From UMGS172 sp964424555 (GTDB lineage: Bacteria > Bacillota > Clostridia > Oscillospirales > Acutalibacteraceae): a stretch of DNA of 60,093 bases. Location of the stretch: positions 1 to 60,093 of the forward strand of contig CAYRIX010000008.1 of assembly GCA_964424555.1 (NCBI GenBank), given 5' to 3'. Every line of letters starts with the position of its first letter. Positions within the stretch are counted from its first letter, which is position 1. The notes beneath the pieces are model-generated. The model was not told where the DNA came from. It saw nothing but the letters and a program-made list of their open reading frames with translations, and searched no databases. Shown here in pieces: positions 8,016-16,475 of this stretch. A program made the position numbers and the translations under genes.

Positions 8016-8846
8016 ATGCTTGTAAATTTTAAGGATGTATTGGCAGATGCAAAGAAAAACAAATACGGCGTAGGCCTTTTCAACACCGTCAATCTCGAAA
8101 TGGCCAAGGGTGTTTTGGCCGCCGCTGAGGAGCTTCGTGCACCGGTTATAATAGGCAGTGCCGAGGTCTTGCTCAACTGCTCCGAGCTTCAAGAGCTTGC
8201 CGATATGCTTAAACCCATGGCTGAGCGTGCCACCGTTCCCGTAGTATTACACCTCGACCACGGCCTGACACTCGACCGTGTTAAGGAGGCTATAAAATTA
8301 GGCTTCACTTCGGTCATGTACGATTGCTCAGCAAAGCCCTATGAGGAAAACAAAAGGTCGTTGGCAGAGGTAGTAAAGCTTGCCCATGCACACAACATCA
8401 CCGTTGAGGGTGAATTAGGCCATGTCGGTTCAAATGCCAATACCGCCGACCATAATATCTATACCGACCCCTTTGAGGCTAAGGAGTTTGCCTCAGAAAC
8501 GGGTGTTGACGCATTGGCCGTCGCCATCGGCACCGCTCACGGCGTTTACAAGGAAAAGCCCGTGCTTGATATCGGACGACTTCAGGAGATCGCCCAAGCA
8601 GTCGACGTTCCGTTGGTGCTTCACGGTGGTTCGGGATTGACCGACGACGACTTTAGAAACGTTATTAAAAACGGTATTTCCAAGGTCAATATCTTCACCG
8701 ATATTAATACAGCTCTCTGCAAATACATACACGATAATTGGACCGAGAACCTCGGCCACACCAAGCTGATGCCCGGTGCTATTGATGCAGTCAAGCAGGT
8801 AGTCATTAACAAGATCAGACTTTTCGGCTCAGACGGAAAGTATTAA
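8016..8846 (+). CDS. Class II (zinc) fructose/ketose-bisphosphate aldolase
   Basis: A 276-residue TIM-barrel enzyme that splits a ketose 1,6-bisphosphate, most likely fructose bisphosphate, into dihydroxyacetone phosphate and an aldehyde phosphate. Visible marks are HLDHG (D81 and zinc ligand H82), EGELGHVG (131-138), GTAHGVYK with zinc ligand H175, and VLHGGSGL with H203. Length fits the class II family; tagatose-bisphosphate aldolases share these motifs, so substrate is not certain. GGAG lies 8 bases before the start. It is a single gene with its own promoter and a strong terminator. The enzyme fits with ppdK in central carbon flow. Confidence 0.9.
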   Translation: MLVNFKDVLADAKKNKYGVGLFNTVNLEMAKGVLAAAEELRAPVIIGSAEVLLNCSELQELADMLKPMAERATVPVVLHLDHGLTLDRVKEAIKLGFTSVMYDCSAKPYEENKRSLAEVVKLAHAHNITVEGELGHVGSNANTADHNIYTDPFEAKEFASETGVDALAVAIGTAHGVYKEKPVLDIGRLQEIAQAVDVPLVLHGGSGLTDDDFRNVIKNGISKVNIFTDINTALCKYIHDNWTENLGHTKLMPGAIDAVKQVVINKIRLFGSDGKY

Positions 8847-8858
8847 ATAAGGTGTAAA

Positions 8859-8892
8859 CAAAAACTCTCTCACTGTTGTGAGAGAGTTTTTC
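8859..8892. terminator. Bidirectional terminator between the aldolase and YibE/F genes
   Basis: AACTCTCTCAC and GTGAGAGAGTT form an 11-base perfect stem with a TGTT loop; T runs follow on both strands. It ends the aldolase gene and the convergent membrane protein gene. Confidence 0.85.
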
Positions 8893-8938
8893 GTTACATA
8901 AACTGAAATTTCGCCAATATTGAACATTAGGCAAATAT

Positions 8939-10198
8939 TCAATTATTCGGATTTTCTGATTTTTCAAATAAGCTCGGCTCGTCACTTGGCTCGACATAGT
9001 ACTTGTCCTTTGTCAGGTCTCGAGGTTTCTTTTTTCTTTTGAAACCCGTATATAATGCGGCACTGACGACTGCCGTCAATGGAATAGTCAGCAGTATGCC
9101 GATGCTTCCAACCAATGCCTGCAACAGCTCGGCCACTATCTTCTCACGGCTGAAAAGAGTCGACAGTGACGACGAGTACATAACCTGCAAAAGTGTCGCA
9201 GTCAGCTCACAGCCGATATAAGCCAGCACCAGCGTGTTGGCCATGGTGCCCATAATATCACGTCCGATATTTACACCCGATCTGACCAAACCGCCGAAGG
9301 TAGGCTTTTCGACCTGATCGTGAATTTCCTTGAGCGATGAGGATATAGACACCGAAACATCCATAACCGCTCCTACAGCACCAAGGATGATGCCTGCAAA
9401 GATCAATGCATTAAGGTCAATATCAAAGTTCATTATAAGATTGATCGACTCATCCCCCGTTACACCCGACATATTAAGGAAATGTGACGATATAAGGGTC
9501 AGCAGACCTGCAACGACAACACCCGAAGTGCAACCGATAACCGCCGCAAGCGTTTTTTTGCTGTAGCCCTCGGTTATGGTTAATGTCATAGCGATGATGT
9601 ATACACAAGTGAGTATCGACCACAGATAAATATTATGCCCCGACAGCACCGACGGCACAAAAACCATAAATACCGCAGCACAGGTATACCCCAGCGAAAT
9701 GATGGTATTTACACCCTTTTTGCGTCCGAACAACAGCACCAAAGCAACAAAGGCAAAGCCCAGTATCCACAAAGGCATGGAGCGATCATAATCGTACAAA
9801 TACCACTCACATTCCTCATCATTGGACTCGATAATCAGTATCTTATCCCCTACCGTAACAGGCTCAAGCTTGACCGAGTCAAAGGCCGAAATGCTTTCCA
9901 GCGCCTCGACGGTCTGGCCCTTGTGCTCGCCGTCGGTTATTTTACATTTGAATACTATCCTAATATCCTCGCCGATAGGCTGACCGTCGATATAATGCTT
10001 CTCGATATTCTCGGATACTATTTCTGTAACCATCGCATTGCAGGCACCGTCATCGTATCCGCCCAAAAACATCGTTTCCTTTTCATAAACCGCCTTGTGT
10101 CCAACATTAAGCAGCACCGCCGACAACACGACCGTAATAACATAAAGAAGTATTTTTAAACGGTTGGCCAAAGCCCGGTTTTTTAACCGTTCAAGCAT
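8939..10198 (-). CDS. YibE/F family membrane protein
   Basis: A 419-residue integral membrane protein. One N-terminal membrane segment (LLYVITVVLSAVLLNVG) is followed by an extracytoplasmic domain to about residue 150 and then seven or so membrane helices. The block IILGAVGAVMDVSVSISSSLKEI is the signature of the YibE/F family, whose function is unproven; a transport or channel role is often guessed. The C-terminus is a charged cytoplasmic tail. Family members in Firmicutes are usually near 380-420 residues. It is transcribed alone, convergent with the aldolase. Confidence 0.85.
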   Translation of the reverse strand: MLERLKNRALANRLKILLYVITVVLSAVLLNVGHKAVYEKETMFLGGYDDGACNAMVTEIVSENIEKHYIDGQPIGEDIRIVFKCKITDGEHKGQTVEALESISAFDSVKLEPVTVGDKILIIESNDEECEWYLYDYDRSMPLWILGFAFVALVLLFGRKKGVNTIISLGYTCAAVFMVFVPSVLSGHNIYLWSILTCVYIIAMTLTITEGYSKKTLAAVIGCTSGVVVAGLLTLISSHFLNMSGVTGDESINLIMNFDIDLNALIFAGIILGAVGAVMDVSVSISSSLKEIHDQVEKPTFGGLVRSGVNIGRDIMGTMANTLVLAYIGCELTATLLQVMYSSSLSTLFSREKIVAELLQALVGSIGILLTIPLTAVVSAALYTGFKRKKKPRDLTKDKYYVEPSDEPSLFEKSENPNN

Positions 10199-10257
10199 TA
10201 TCCCATCCCCTTTTCGATTATTTTATCATAACGCACGACCGTTTTCAAGTACTCCGT

Positions 10258-10302
10258 AAAACACAAAGCCCCTTGCACCGCCGATAAACAGTGCAAGGGG
10301 TT
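10258..10302 (-). terminator. Terminator of secDF
   Basis: CCCCTTGCAC and GTGCAAGGGG form a 10-base stem; on the minus strand CTTTGTGTTTT follows. It lies about 37 bases after the secDF stop. Confidence 0.75.
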
Positions 10303-10338
10303 GCTTATTTTGTCAAAATACTTTATCGAAACTAAAGC

Positions 10339-12963
10339 TTAAACCTTTGATTTCTTCTGCTTCTTAGAAAAGCGCTTAGCCTTGAACTCCATCCACTTTA
10401 CCCACAACGGACCTGCAATGCAGGTTGAAGAAATACAACCTGCAACAACACCGATCGACATCGGGATAGCGAAGCTACGGAGCGCAGTAACACCAAAGAA
10501 TTCGGCCACGATAACAATACATATAATTGCTATAAAGGTTGTAACCGAAGTAAATACCGAACGACTGAGGGTCTCTTTAATACTCTTGTCGACCTGCTCG
10601 TGAACAGTGAGTGTCGGATAGAACTTACGATTCTCACGCACACGGTCAAATACAACGATGGTCGCATTAAGTGAATAGCCGAACAGCGTCAGAACCACTG
10701 CGAAGAAGTTAGTATCTATATCAAGACCGAATACAATGCAAACAAAGAATGCAATAATGGCATCGTGCAAGAGCGCTATGAAAGCAGAAACACCTGCGGA
10801 AATACCGCCTATCTTACGGAAACGGACACCGATATAAACCACGACCAACAATGCCGCCAAGGCAACCGCAAACAAGCTCTTGCCAAAGAAGGCTCCTGCA
10901 AGGGTCGGGTTGACGGTGTTTGCGTCAAGCGACTCAAACTTGTTGTCAGCAAAGTTCTTGTCAAGCAGATATCCGATAGCCGTCTTAACACTGACCATCG
11001 ACTCGGTGTTTATCGTTTCCTCCTCAGATGAGGTGGTAGAGGATGTGCTCGACGAAGCAGTTGCTGATGTAGTAGAAGAAGTCTCGGAAGAGGTGCCTGA
11101 GGACGTCTCGGAGGATACACTCTCAGAGGATGCAGTATCGGAAGAAGCTGCGTTGGAGGAAGTGTCAGTGTCAGCCTCAGTCTCTGCCTCGGTCTTAGCC
11201 TTTTCGTCCTCGGCATACTCCTTAAGTACCGCCTCGAGCTTGGCTTTATCAACCGTCTCGGTAATATCGCCCGAGAATGATATCACAAGCTTGGTCGCAT
11301 CACTGGAATAGTCGGTGCTCTCACTGATGGTCGGTGTAACACCCAGCTTATCGGTGATTATCTGCTTTACCTGAGCGGTATCAACATCACCTGTGTAGGA
11401 ATAGGTAAAACGGCTGCCGCCTGCAAAGTTGATGTCAAAACCAACACCGATAACTGAGGTTGCAATTACACCTGCAAGAATAACGGCCATAACAACGATA
11501 GTGCACTTCTTGAACGACTTAACAAAATCATACTTCTTAAGTATGCTCTCCTTCTTAGGCTTGTTAGGGTTAGGTGCACCATAGAGCCAAGGCTTACGCA
11601 TACACTTGAAGCGAGAAATGCTCATAAGCATAATTCTTGAAGCAAAGACGCCCATGATGAAGTTGAAGATAACACCTACAATAAGGGTGTAACCGAAGGA
11701 ATAAATGCTTCCTGTTACGGAAGAAGAAAGGAACGGGAACAGGAAACTGAACACCTGACCCAAAAGGCTATCGGGAGTACCGAAAGCGGCAAGTAATACA
11801 AGCGCAACCAAAACGTTGGTGATATTACCGTCCAAAATCGAACTGAAAGCATTACTGTAGCCCTGAGCGATAGCGCCGTCAATAGTCTTGCCCTTTTTAA
11901 ATTCTTCCTTAATGCGCTCTGCGATAATAACGTTAGCATCAACACCAAAGCCTATAGACAGTATGATGCCTGCAATACCGGGCAACGTCAATGTAAAGCT
12001 GTCGGTTCCCGAGAAGAAACCGCTTACACAGGCTATCATTCCACCGGCCTGACCCGCAAGTGCAATGCAGGAAATAAGACCGGGCAAACGGTAACGGAAT
12101 ATCATAAGTACGCAGATAGCGGCAAACGCAATGATACCTGCATAAAGCATAACGTCAAGCGACTGAGCACCAAGCGACGGAGAAATGACCTGCAGCTTGG
12201 AATCATCGACCGTCAAAGCAAACGGCAGAGATCCTGCGTTTATCTTTTCGGCAAGCTCTGTGGCCTCTTCAACAGACTCGATGCCGGTAATAACTGCCTC
12301 ACCGTTGGTAATTGCTTCGTTAACTGTGGGAGCCGAGATCAAAATATCGTCCATATAAATGGAAATGCTGTCGCCTATCTGCTCTTGAGTTGCAGACGCA
12401 AACTTTTTAGCACCTGTAGAGGTAAGCTTCAGTGAAACAATATGGCTCTGAGCGCCTGTCGTCTCATCCTTATAAATACCGCCGTAGGATGCGCCCTCGA
12501 TATCAGCGGCACCCTGAAGTACCACGTCACCCGTGTTGTCGCTACCCTTATAGAAGGTCAGCATAGCGGTCTCACCAAGCTCCTCGATAGCGGCTGTGGG
12601 GTCGTACGACTCGTCCTCTGACTGCCACGGGAAGCGAACTATTATCTGCTGATTTTCATAATCGGTGTAGACCTCATAGTCCGTAATGTTGTTGTACAGC
12701 ATACGGGTCTCGATGATCTGCTTGGCCGAGTCCATATCCTCGTCGGTAATATCGTCAGCATCCTTATCGGGTGAGAAAATTGCTTCAACACCGCCGCTTA
12801 TATCGATACCCCAGCGGATATCCTCGGTTCCCTTAAGGTAGACATTTCTGATATCGCCGTAATAGTTGTCCCATCCGAAGAAGGAGAAGAACGTAAAAAC
12901 GATTACCAGCAATGCAACAATAAAGAACCACGGCTTACTGACGTGTTTGTTCTTGCGTTTCAT
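10339..12963 (-). CDS. secDF: Fused SecD-SecF protein translocase subunit
   Basis: An 874-residue membrane protein that uses the proton gradient to help pull proteins out through SecYEG. The SecD part (about 1-450) has the first membrane helix, a large extracytoplasmic domain and the helix with GFGVDANVIIAERIKEE; the SecF part (about 480-874) repeats this with GVGFDINFAGGSRF and SLNATIVVFDRVRENRKF, the conserved core with its aspartate. The start at 12963 follows a perfect TTGGAGGT site. Unusually, the SecF extracytoplasmic loop carries about 55 residues made almost wholly of Ser, Thr, Ala and Glu, a low-complexity linker not normally present. Single gene with its own promoter. Confidence 0.95.
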   Translation of the reverse strand: MKRKNKHVSKPWFFIVALLVIVFTFFSFFGWDNYYGDIRNVYLKGTEDIRWGIDISGGVEAIFSPDKDADDITDEDMDSAKQIIETRMLYNNITDYEVYTDYENQQIIVRFPWQSEDESYDPTAAIEELGETAMLTFYKGSDNTGDVVLQGAADIEGASYGGIYKDETTGAQSHIVSLKLTSTGAKKFASATQEQIGDSISIYMDDILISAPTVNEAITNGEAVITGIESVEEATELAEKINAGSLPFALTVDDSKLQVISPSLGAQSLDVMLYAGIIAFAAICVLMIFRYRLPGLISCIALAGQAGGMIACVSGFFSGTDSFTLTLPGIAGIILSIGFGVDANVIIAERIKEEFKKGKTIDGAIAQGYSNAFSSILDGNITNVLVALVLLAAFGTPDSLLGQVFSFLFPFLSSSVTGSIYSFGYTLIVGVIFNFIMGVFASRIMLMSISRFKCMRKPWLYGAPNPNKPKKESILKKYDFVKSFKKCTIVVMAVILAGVIATSVIGVGFDINFAGGSRFTYSYTGDVDTAQVKQIITDKLGVTPTISESTDYSSDATKLVISFSGDITETVDKAKLEAVLKEYAEDEKAKTEAETEADTDTSSNAASSDTASSESVSSETSSGTSSETSSTTSATASSSTSSTTSSEEETINTESMVSVKTAIGYLLDKNFADNKFESLDANTVNPTLAGAFFGKSLFAVALAALLVVVYIGVRFRKIGGISAGVSAFIALLHDAIIAFFVCIVFGLDIDTNFFAVVLTLFGYSLNATIVVFDRVRENRKFYPTLTVHEQVDKSIKETLSRSVFTSVTTFIAIICIVIVAEFFGVTALRSFAIPMSIGVVAGCISSTCIAGPLWVKWMEFKAKRFSKKQKKSKV

Positions 12964-13022
12964 TGCGAAACCTCCAATAATTGTTTTGTCATTCTGTGAA
13001 TACAACAGAAAATCACAGAATA

Positions 13023-13051
13023 ATTATATATTCTTTTAGCTGACAAGTCAA
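13023..13051 (-). promoter_or_regulatory. Promoter of secDF
   Basis: On the minus strand TTGACT (13046-13051), 17 bases, TATAAT (13023-13028), about 60 bases before the secDF start. Confidence 0.75.
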
Positions 13052-13087
13052 TCCAAAAAACGCTAAAGTGCGAATTTTTGATAAAAT

Positions 13088-14362
13088 TTACAAATTCATA
13101 ATTTTTTCAAGACTTGTGAGCTTGACAGCGGTACACAAAAGCTCTGTGGCGACCTGCAGCTCTTCAGGACTCGGGAAAGACGGTGCAATACGGATATTGC
13201 TGTCTTTGGGATCGATTCCGTAAGGATAGGTAGCGCCTGCCGAGGTAAGAATAAGTCCTGCATTTTTACAAAGCTCAACCGTTTTCTTAGCACAGCCGTC
13301 AGGCACATACATGCTGATAAAATATCCGCCTTTAGGATTGGTCCAACGTGCTATTCCCGTACCCTCAAGCTCGTCGGAAAGTACCTTAAGCACCGTTTCA
13401 AACTTAGGACGCATCTTGGCTGCATGAAGCCTCATGTGCTCATGCACAGCCTCAATGTTCGGCAGCATACGTGCATGCCTCAGATGATTCAGCTTGTCAG
13501 GTCCTATGGTCTGATAATTCAAACGCTTTTTTATACGTGCTATATTAGCATCGCTTGCGGCTATGGCGGAGACTCCTGCACCGGGGAAGGTTATCTTAGA
13601 GGTCGAAGTGAACATGATGACCTTGTCGGGATCTCCTGTCTTTAAGCACTCGTCAAAAATCGAGAGCATTTTGTCGCACTCACCGAAGATAGGATGTATG
13701 ACATAAGCGTTGTCCCAAAAAATGCGGAAATCCTTTGCGGCAGGCTTCATTGCGGCAAGGCGGCGCACGACATCATCGCTGTAAACGATACCGTCGGGAT
13801 TGGAATACTTAGGCACACACCACATACCCTTAACGGCCTTATCCTTGATAAGCTCTTCGACAATATCCATATCGGGGCCGTTTTCGGTCAGCGGCACATT
13901 GATCATCTCAATGCCGAAATACTCACAAATACCGAAATGACGGTCATAACCTGGGACAGGACAAATGAATTTGACCGTTCCCTGCTTCATCCACGGCTCG
14001 TCACCCATGCCATGTGTCATGGCCTGAGCAATGGTGTCAAACATCATATTGAGCGATGCGTTTCCGCCAACGATAACATTGTCTACAGGAACCTCAAGTA
14101 TATCGGCAAAAAGCTCTTTGAGCTCGGTCAAGCCGTCAAGTCCGCCGTAGTTGCGGCAATCAACTCCGTCACGGCTATGGATATCAGTCTGAGACGTAAC
14201 GGTATCAAGCAGCTCGGTGCTTACCGAAAGCTGGTCGGGACCTGGCTTGCCTCTCGACATATCAAGCTTTAAGCCCTTGGCCGACAGTTCCAAATATTTT
14301 GCTTTGACAGCCGTATATTCAGCATTAAGCTCGGCACTTGTCATTTCGCAATATTTTTTCAT
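13088..14362 (-). CDS. PLP-dependent aminotransferase of the Aminotran_MocR / AspT (Ic) type
   Basis: A 424-residue fold-type I aminotransferase. The opening LDMSRGKPGPDQL (33-45) is the signature of the subgroup that includes mycobacterial aspartate aminotransferase Rv3722c. The PLP lysine is K256 in TSTSKITFPGAG; N189-P190 in KYSNPDGIVY, D218 in FWDNAYVIHP and the C-terminal arginine in SNIRIAPSFP complete the active site. It probably transfers the amino group between aspartate or another acidic/aromatic amino acid and 2-oxoglutarate. GGAG lies 8 bases before the ATG at 14362. It stands alone behind its own promoter, so its pathway is not shown by context. Confidence 0.85.
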   Translation of the reverse strand: MKKYCEMTSAELNAEYTAVKAKYLELSAKGLKLDMSRGKPGPDQLSVSTELLDTVTSQTDIHSRDGVDCRNYGGLDGLTELKELFADILEVPVDNVIVGGNASLNMMFDTIAQAMTHGMGDEPWMKQGTVKFICPVPGYDRHFGICEYFGIEMINVPLTENGPDMDIVEELIKDKAVKGMWCVPKYSNPDGIVYSDDVVRRLAAMKPAAKDFRIFWDNAYVIHPIFGECDKMLSIFDECLKTGDPDKVIMFTSTSKITFPGAGVSAIAASDANIARIKKRLNYQTIGPDKLNHLRHARMLPNIEAVHEHMRLHAAKMRPKFETVLKVLSDELEGTGIARWTNPKGGYFISMYVPDGCAKKTVELCKNAGLILTSAGATYPYGIDPKDSNIRIAPSFPSPEELQVATELLCTAVKLTSLEKIMNL

Positions 14363-14434
14363 AAATTCTACTCCAATCTGCCGTTTTCTCAAAAGTCTCA
14401 AACGGCAAGGTATACGATTACACAGTATCGGTTT

Positions 14435-14463
14435 ATTTTAATATATATGCAAACCTTTTGCAA
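14435..14463 (-). promoter_or_regulatory. Promoter of the aminotransferase gene
   Basis: On the minus strand TTGCAA (14458-14463), 17 bases, TAAAAT (14435-14440). The remaining 14464-14603 is AT-rich and shows no gene. Confidence 0.6.
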
Positions 14464-14603
14464 GTGTTTTTTAATAATTTTACATTTTTTAGGTAATAAA
14501 AATAAGTAAAGCCTGATTCCACATGATTTTATTAATTAATTCAATCCTGTACATAATATAATGAACATAGTGTCGGTCATACCCCACCTTGAGCAGTTCA
14601 AAA

Positions 14604-14639
14604 CAAAACAAAAACCGAACCGCTTAAAGCAGTTCGGCA
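14604..14639 (-). terminator. Terminator of the zinc-ribbon gene
   Basis: GCCGAACTGC and GCGGTTCGG pair around TTTAA on the minus strand, followed by TTTTTGTTTTG. Confidence 0.8.
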
Positions 14640-14657
14640 CAAATATATGTTGGTTTA

Positions 14658-14990
14658 TTAACGCTTGGCACCACAGCCCGAGCAAAAGCAGTCATCATCA
14701 TTGAATTTCTTACCGCATCTCGGACAAAAGGCTGACAACTGTGCTGACGGTTGGTCGTTCCAATCAACGGTTGCAACAGGCTCAGCAGTAAACGGCACAC
14801 CGCCGCCGTTTATGGCAAATCGCTCGTTATGACGCAACGGCGACTGACACCTTGGGCAGTACACAAATCCATCGGCAAACCAAGGGCGAAAGCCCAATTT
14901 ATCATCGGTATAACGTACAACGGTACGACATGTTTCACAGGTTTGCTGGTAGGTCAGACCGCTTCTCCACATTGCTCTTTTGTATGCCAT
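14658..14990 (-). CDS. Small zinc-ribbon protein of unknown function
   Basis: A 110-residue protein with two visible zinc ribbons. The first spans C-x2-C in TCETCRTV and C-x2-C in YCPRCQSP (roughly residues 18-50). The second is at the C-terminus, FCPRCGKKFNDDDCFCSGCG, the double-cysteine form common in Clostridial zinc-ribbon proteins. No membrane segment or enzyme motif is seen. It is one of four zinc-ribbon proteins in this window (also 20163, 56628, 57196). It is transcribed alone with a strong terminator. Its partner, whether protein or nucleic acid, is unknown. Confidence 0.75.
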   Translation of the reverse strand: MAYKRAMWRSGLTYQQTCETCRTVVRYTDDKLGFRPWFADGFVYCPRCQSPLRHNERFAINGGGVPFTAEPVATVDWNDQPSAQLSAFCPRCGKKFNDDDCFCSGCGAKR

Positions 14991-15168
14991 AAAATCACCC
15001 CAGAATTAATGATTTACTAGTAACAATATATCATATGCCGCAAGTGGCTGTCAAGTTGTAAACGCTTTTTTGTTTTCATAAAACAAAAACAACTTACAGG
15101 CATCAAGATATTACTCTGATGTCCAAAATATGATTACCTTAAACCAATGATTTGCATGAAATTCAAGT

Positions 15169-15642
15169 TTAATGACCTCTGACATCAAAATCAAGTAACA
15201 CCGTAATAAAATCCCCAAAAAGTTCACTCCTGTTAGAATCCCAACAAATAACGCAATAATAATTATCTTTATTAGTCTTAGAAAATTCGCTGAAGCTATA
15301 ATCGTTTGAATGGACAAACTCAATGTTCGCAGTATCTTGTTTCCTTACTTCGATGTATTCAAAGTCAGAAGTATAGTATTCTCTCAGTTCATCTTTACTT
15401 AAATCGCTCTGAACGAGAATAGCACCCATATATTGCATTCCATTCCCGTTACCGGTCAACTTGCCCGCTATTGAAATGGAATCTACCAACTCTGTATTTG
15501 TTGGCAACTCATATGCAACTAAGTCATCCTCTATTTTATCTGCGATATAGTTATTGGTTACAACAATGCCGATATATGAAACAACAGGCAAAAGAGCTAT
15601 AACAATCACCAAAACTAAAAGTATTCGTTTTAATACCTTCAC
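15169..15642 (-). CDS. Small membrane-anchored protein of unknown function
   Basis: A 157-residue protein with a single N-terminal hydrophobic helix (VLKRILLVLVIVIALLPVVSYIGIVV, residues 3-28, given here as a position guide) followed by an outside domain of about 125 residues. The outer part is rich in Asp, Ser, Asn and aromatic residues and has two cysteines in YYCVICWDSN. No lipobox is present. Its codon use is more AT-rich than its neighbours, which hints at recent acquisition. It has its own well-formed promoter. No family is recognised. Confidence 0.6.
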   Translation of the reverse strand: MKVLKRILLVLVIVIALLPVVSYIGIVVTNNYIADKIEDDLVAYELPTNTELVDSISIAGKLTGNGNGMQYMGAILVQSDLSKDELREYYTSDFEYIEVRKQDTANIEFVHSNDYSFSEFSKTNKDNYYCVICWDSNRSELFGDFITVLLDFDVRGH

Positions 15643-15662
15643 ATTACCACCGCCTTAAATGT

Positions 15663-15691
15663 ATTATATCATAAAAGTAATACAGTGGCAA
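15663..15691 (-). promoter_or_regulatory. Promoter of the small membrane protein gene
   Basis: On the minus strand TTGCCA (15686-15691), 17 bases, TATAAT (15663-15668), just before the gene at 15642. Confidence 0.7.
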
Positions 15692-15710
15692 TACGCAATA
15701 CTTGTCACTT

Positions 15711-15747
15711 CAAAAAAGTCCTGCTCACCTACGTGAACAGGATTTTT
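15711..15747 (-). terminator. Terminator after the tRNA-Pro 3-prime fragment
   Basis: TCCTGTTCAC and GTGAGCAGGA pair on the minus strand with a 4-base loop and are followed by CTTTTTTG. It directly follows the tRNA-Pro fragment, as if it once ended a second tRNA gene. Confidence 0.75.
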
Positions 15748-15748
15748 A

Positions 15749-15775
15749 GTCGAGGTGACGGGACTTGAACCCACG
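15749..15775 (-). pseudogene. 3-prime fragment of tRNA-Pro
   Basis: These 27 bases are identical to the T-arm and 3-prime acceptor strand of the complete tRNA-Pro at 15967-16043. The 5-prime three quarters of the tRNA are absent and a GC-rich element takes their place. The CCA end is not preserved (ACTA instead of ACCA). Confidence 0.85.
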
Positions 15776-15932
15776 CTTCCCTCTTGCGGTGCCCAAAATC
15801 GTTGGCCGCTCCTACTCGTCGCTTACGATTTTGACCGCTGCGCCAACAAACGCTCACTGCATCCGCCACCGGCGGCGCTCGCGTGTGTTGCCCTGCGTCC
15901 CTCACTGCGTTCGGAACTTGAGGCCATCACAC
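15776..15932 (-). repeat. GC-rich tRNA-linked element, copy A
   Basis: About 157 bases of GC-rich DNA between the tRNA-Pro terminator and the tRNA-Pro 3-prime fragment. It shares with copy B the 19-base word GCCGCCGGTGGCGGATGCA and GGCGCAGCGGTC, and with copies B and C a word like TCGGGCACCGC (here TTGGGCACCGC). It has no protein gene; an open frame crossing the region is an artefact. Confidence 0.65.
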
Positions 15933-15962
15933 TAAAAAAACACAACAGCCGAAACTGTTGTG
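15933..15962 (-). terminator. Terminator of tRNA-Pro
   Basis: CACAACAG and CTGTTGTG pair around a 6-base loop, with seven T on the minus strand, 5 bases after the tRNA CCA end. Confidence 0.85.
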
Positions 15963-15966
15963 CCTT

Positions 15967-16043
15967 TGGTCGAGGTGACGGGACTTGAACCCACGGCCTC
16001 TGCGTCCCGAACGCAGCGCTCTACCAAACTGAGCCACACCTCG
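15967..16043 (-). tRNA. tRNA-Pro (anticodon CGG)
   Basis: A complete cloverleaf on the minus strand. The acceptor stem is CGAGGTG with CACCTCG, the anticodon stem is CTGCG/CGCAG around the loop TTCGGGA, giving anticodon CGG, and the T-loop contains GGTTCAAGTCC. The CCA end is encoded in the DNA. It is flanked on both sides by GC-rich elements and by partial tRNA-Pro copies (16226-16248 and 15749-15775), suggesting a former array of tRNA-Pro genes or an insertion hot spot. Confidence 0.97.
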
Positions 16044-16084
16044 ATGATATTAAACTGTAAATAATTCGGCAAATTCACCTTGTT

Positions 16085-16225
16085 CAACACTCCGAGCGTT
16101 GCTACTCCGCTTACTCTTGCGGTACCCGACATCTTCTCGGGTGCCGTTACGCACCCTCGCCTATGTCGACCGCTGCGCCTTTTCGCACTCCTTGCATCCG
16201 CCACCGGCGGCAGTCGTGCTCAAAG
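16085..16225 (-). repeat. GC-rich tRNA-linked element, copy B
   Basis: About 140 bases between a 5-prime tRNA-Pro fragment and the complete tRNA-Pro. It shares GCCGCCGGTGGCGGATGCA and GGCGCAGCGGTC with copy A and contains GATGTCGGGTACCGC, like copy C. It holds two clear short inverted repeats, GGGTGC/GCACCC and a word around ACCCGAGAAGATGTCGGGT. Confidence 0.65.
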
Positions 16226-16248
16226 CTACCAAACTGAGCCACACCTCG
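16226..16248 (-). pseudogene. 5-prime fragment of tRNA-Pro
   Basis: These 23 bases equal the acceptor strand and D-arm start of tRNA-Pro (CGAGGTGTGGCTCAG and on). The sequence breaks inside the D-loop and continues into GC-rich element B. Confidence 0.85.
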
Positions 16249-16445
16249 TAAATATTAAACACTTAGAATTTAACGTGCCTTAGTATTATATAGATTTTAA
16301 TCACTCTTGTCAAGTTGTTTTTGGAAATATTTTTGATTTAACCCTTCTGTTATTAAACAACTACTCAATATCCTGACTTGTGACGGCGCTTTGGACACAT
16401 CCTTTACCAAACACCTGATAACTCAATTCTTGTTTATAAAAGTCA

Positions 16446-16472
16446 AAAGGATGGCGGCCACCATCCTTTTGC
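16446..16472. terminator. Terminator of the GtrA-like gene
   Basis: AAAAGGATGG and CCATCCTTTT form a 10-base stem around GTGGCC, directly after the gtrA-like stop codon; the region 16249-16445 shows nothing else. Confidence 0.7.
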
Positions 16473-16475
16473 AGA

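Noticed and set aside
10880..11311. Open frame of 143 codons antisense to secDF
   Set aside because: It mirrors the Ser/Thr linker of SecF and is rich in Glu, Val and Ser only because of that; no ribosome site.
15932..16204. Open frame of 90 codons on the minus strand across element B and tRNA-Pro
   Set aside because: It runs through a complete tRNA gene; the peptide is a typical tRNA read-through artefact.
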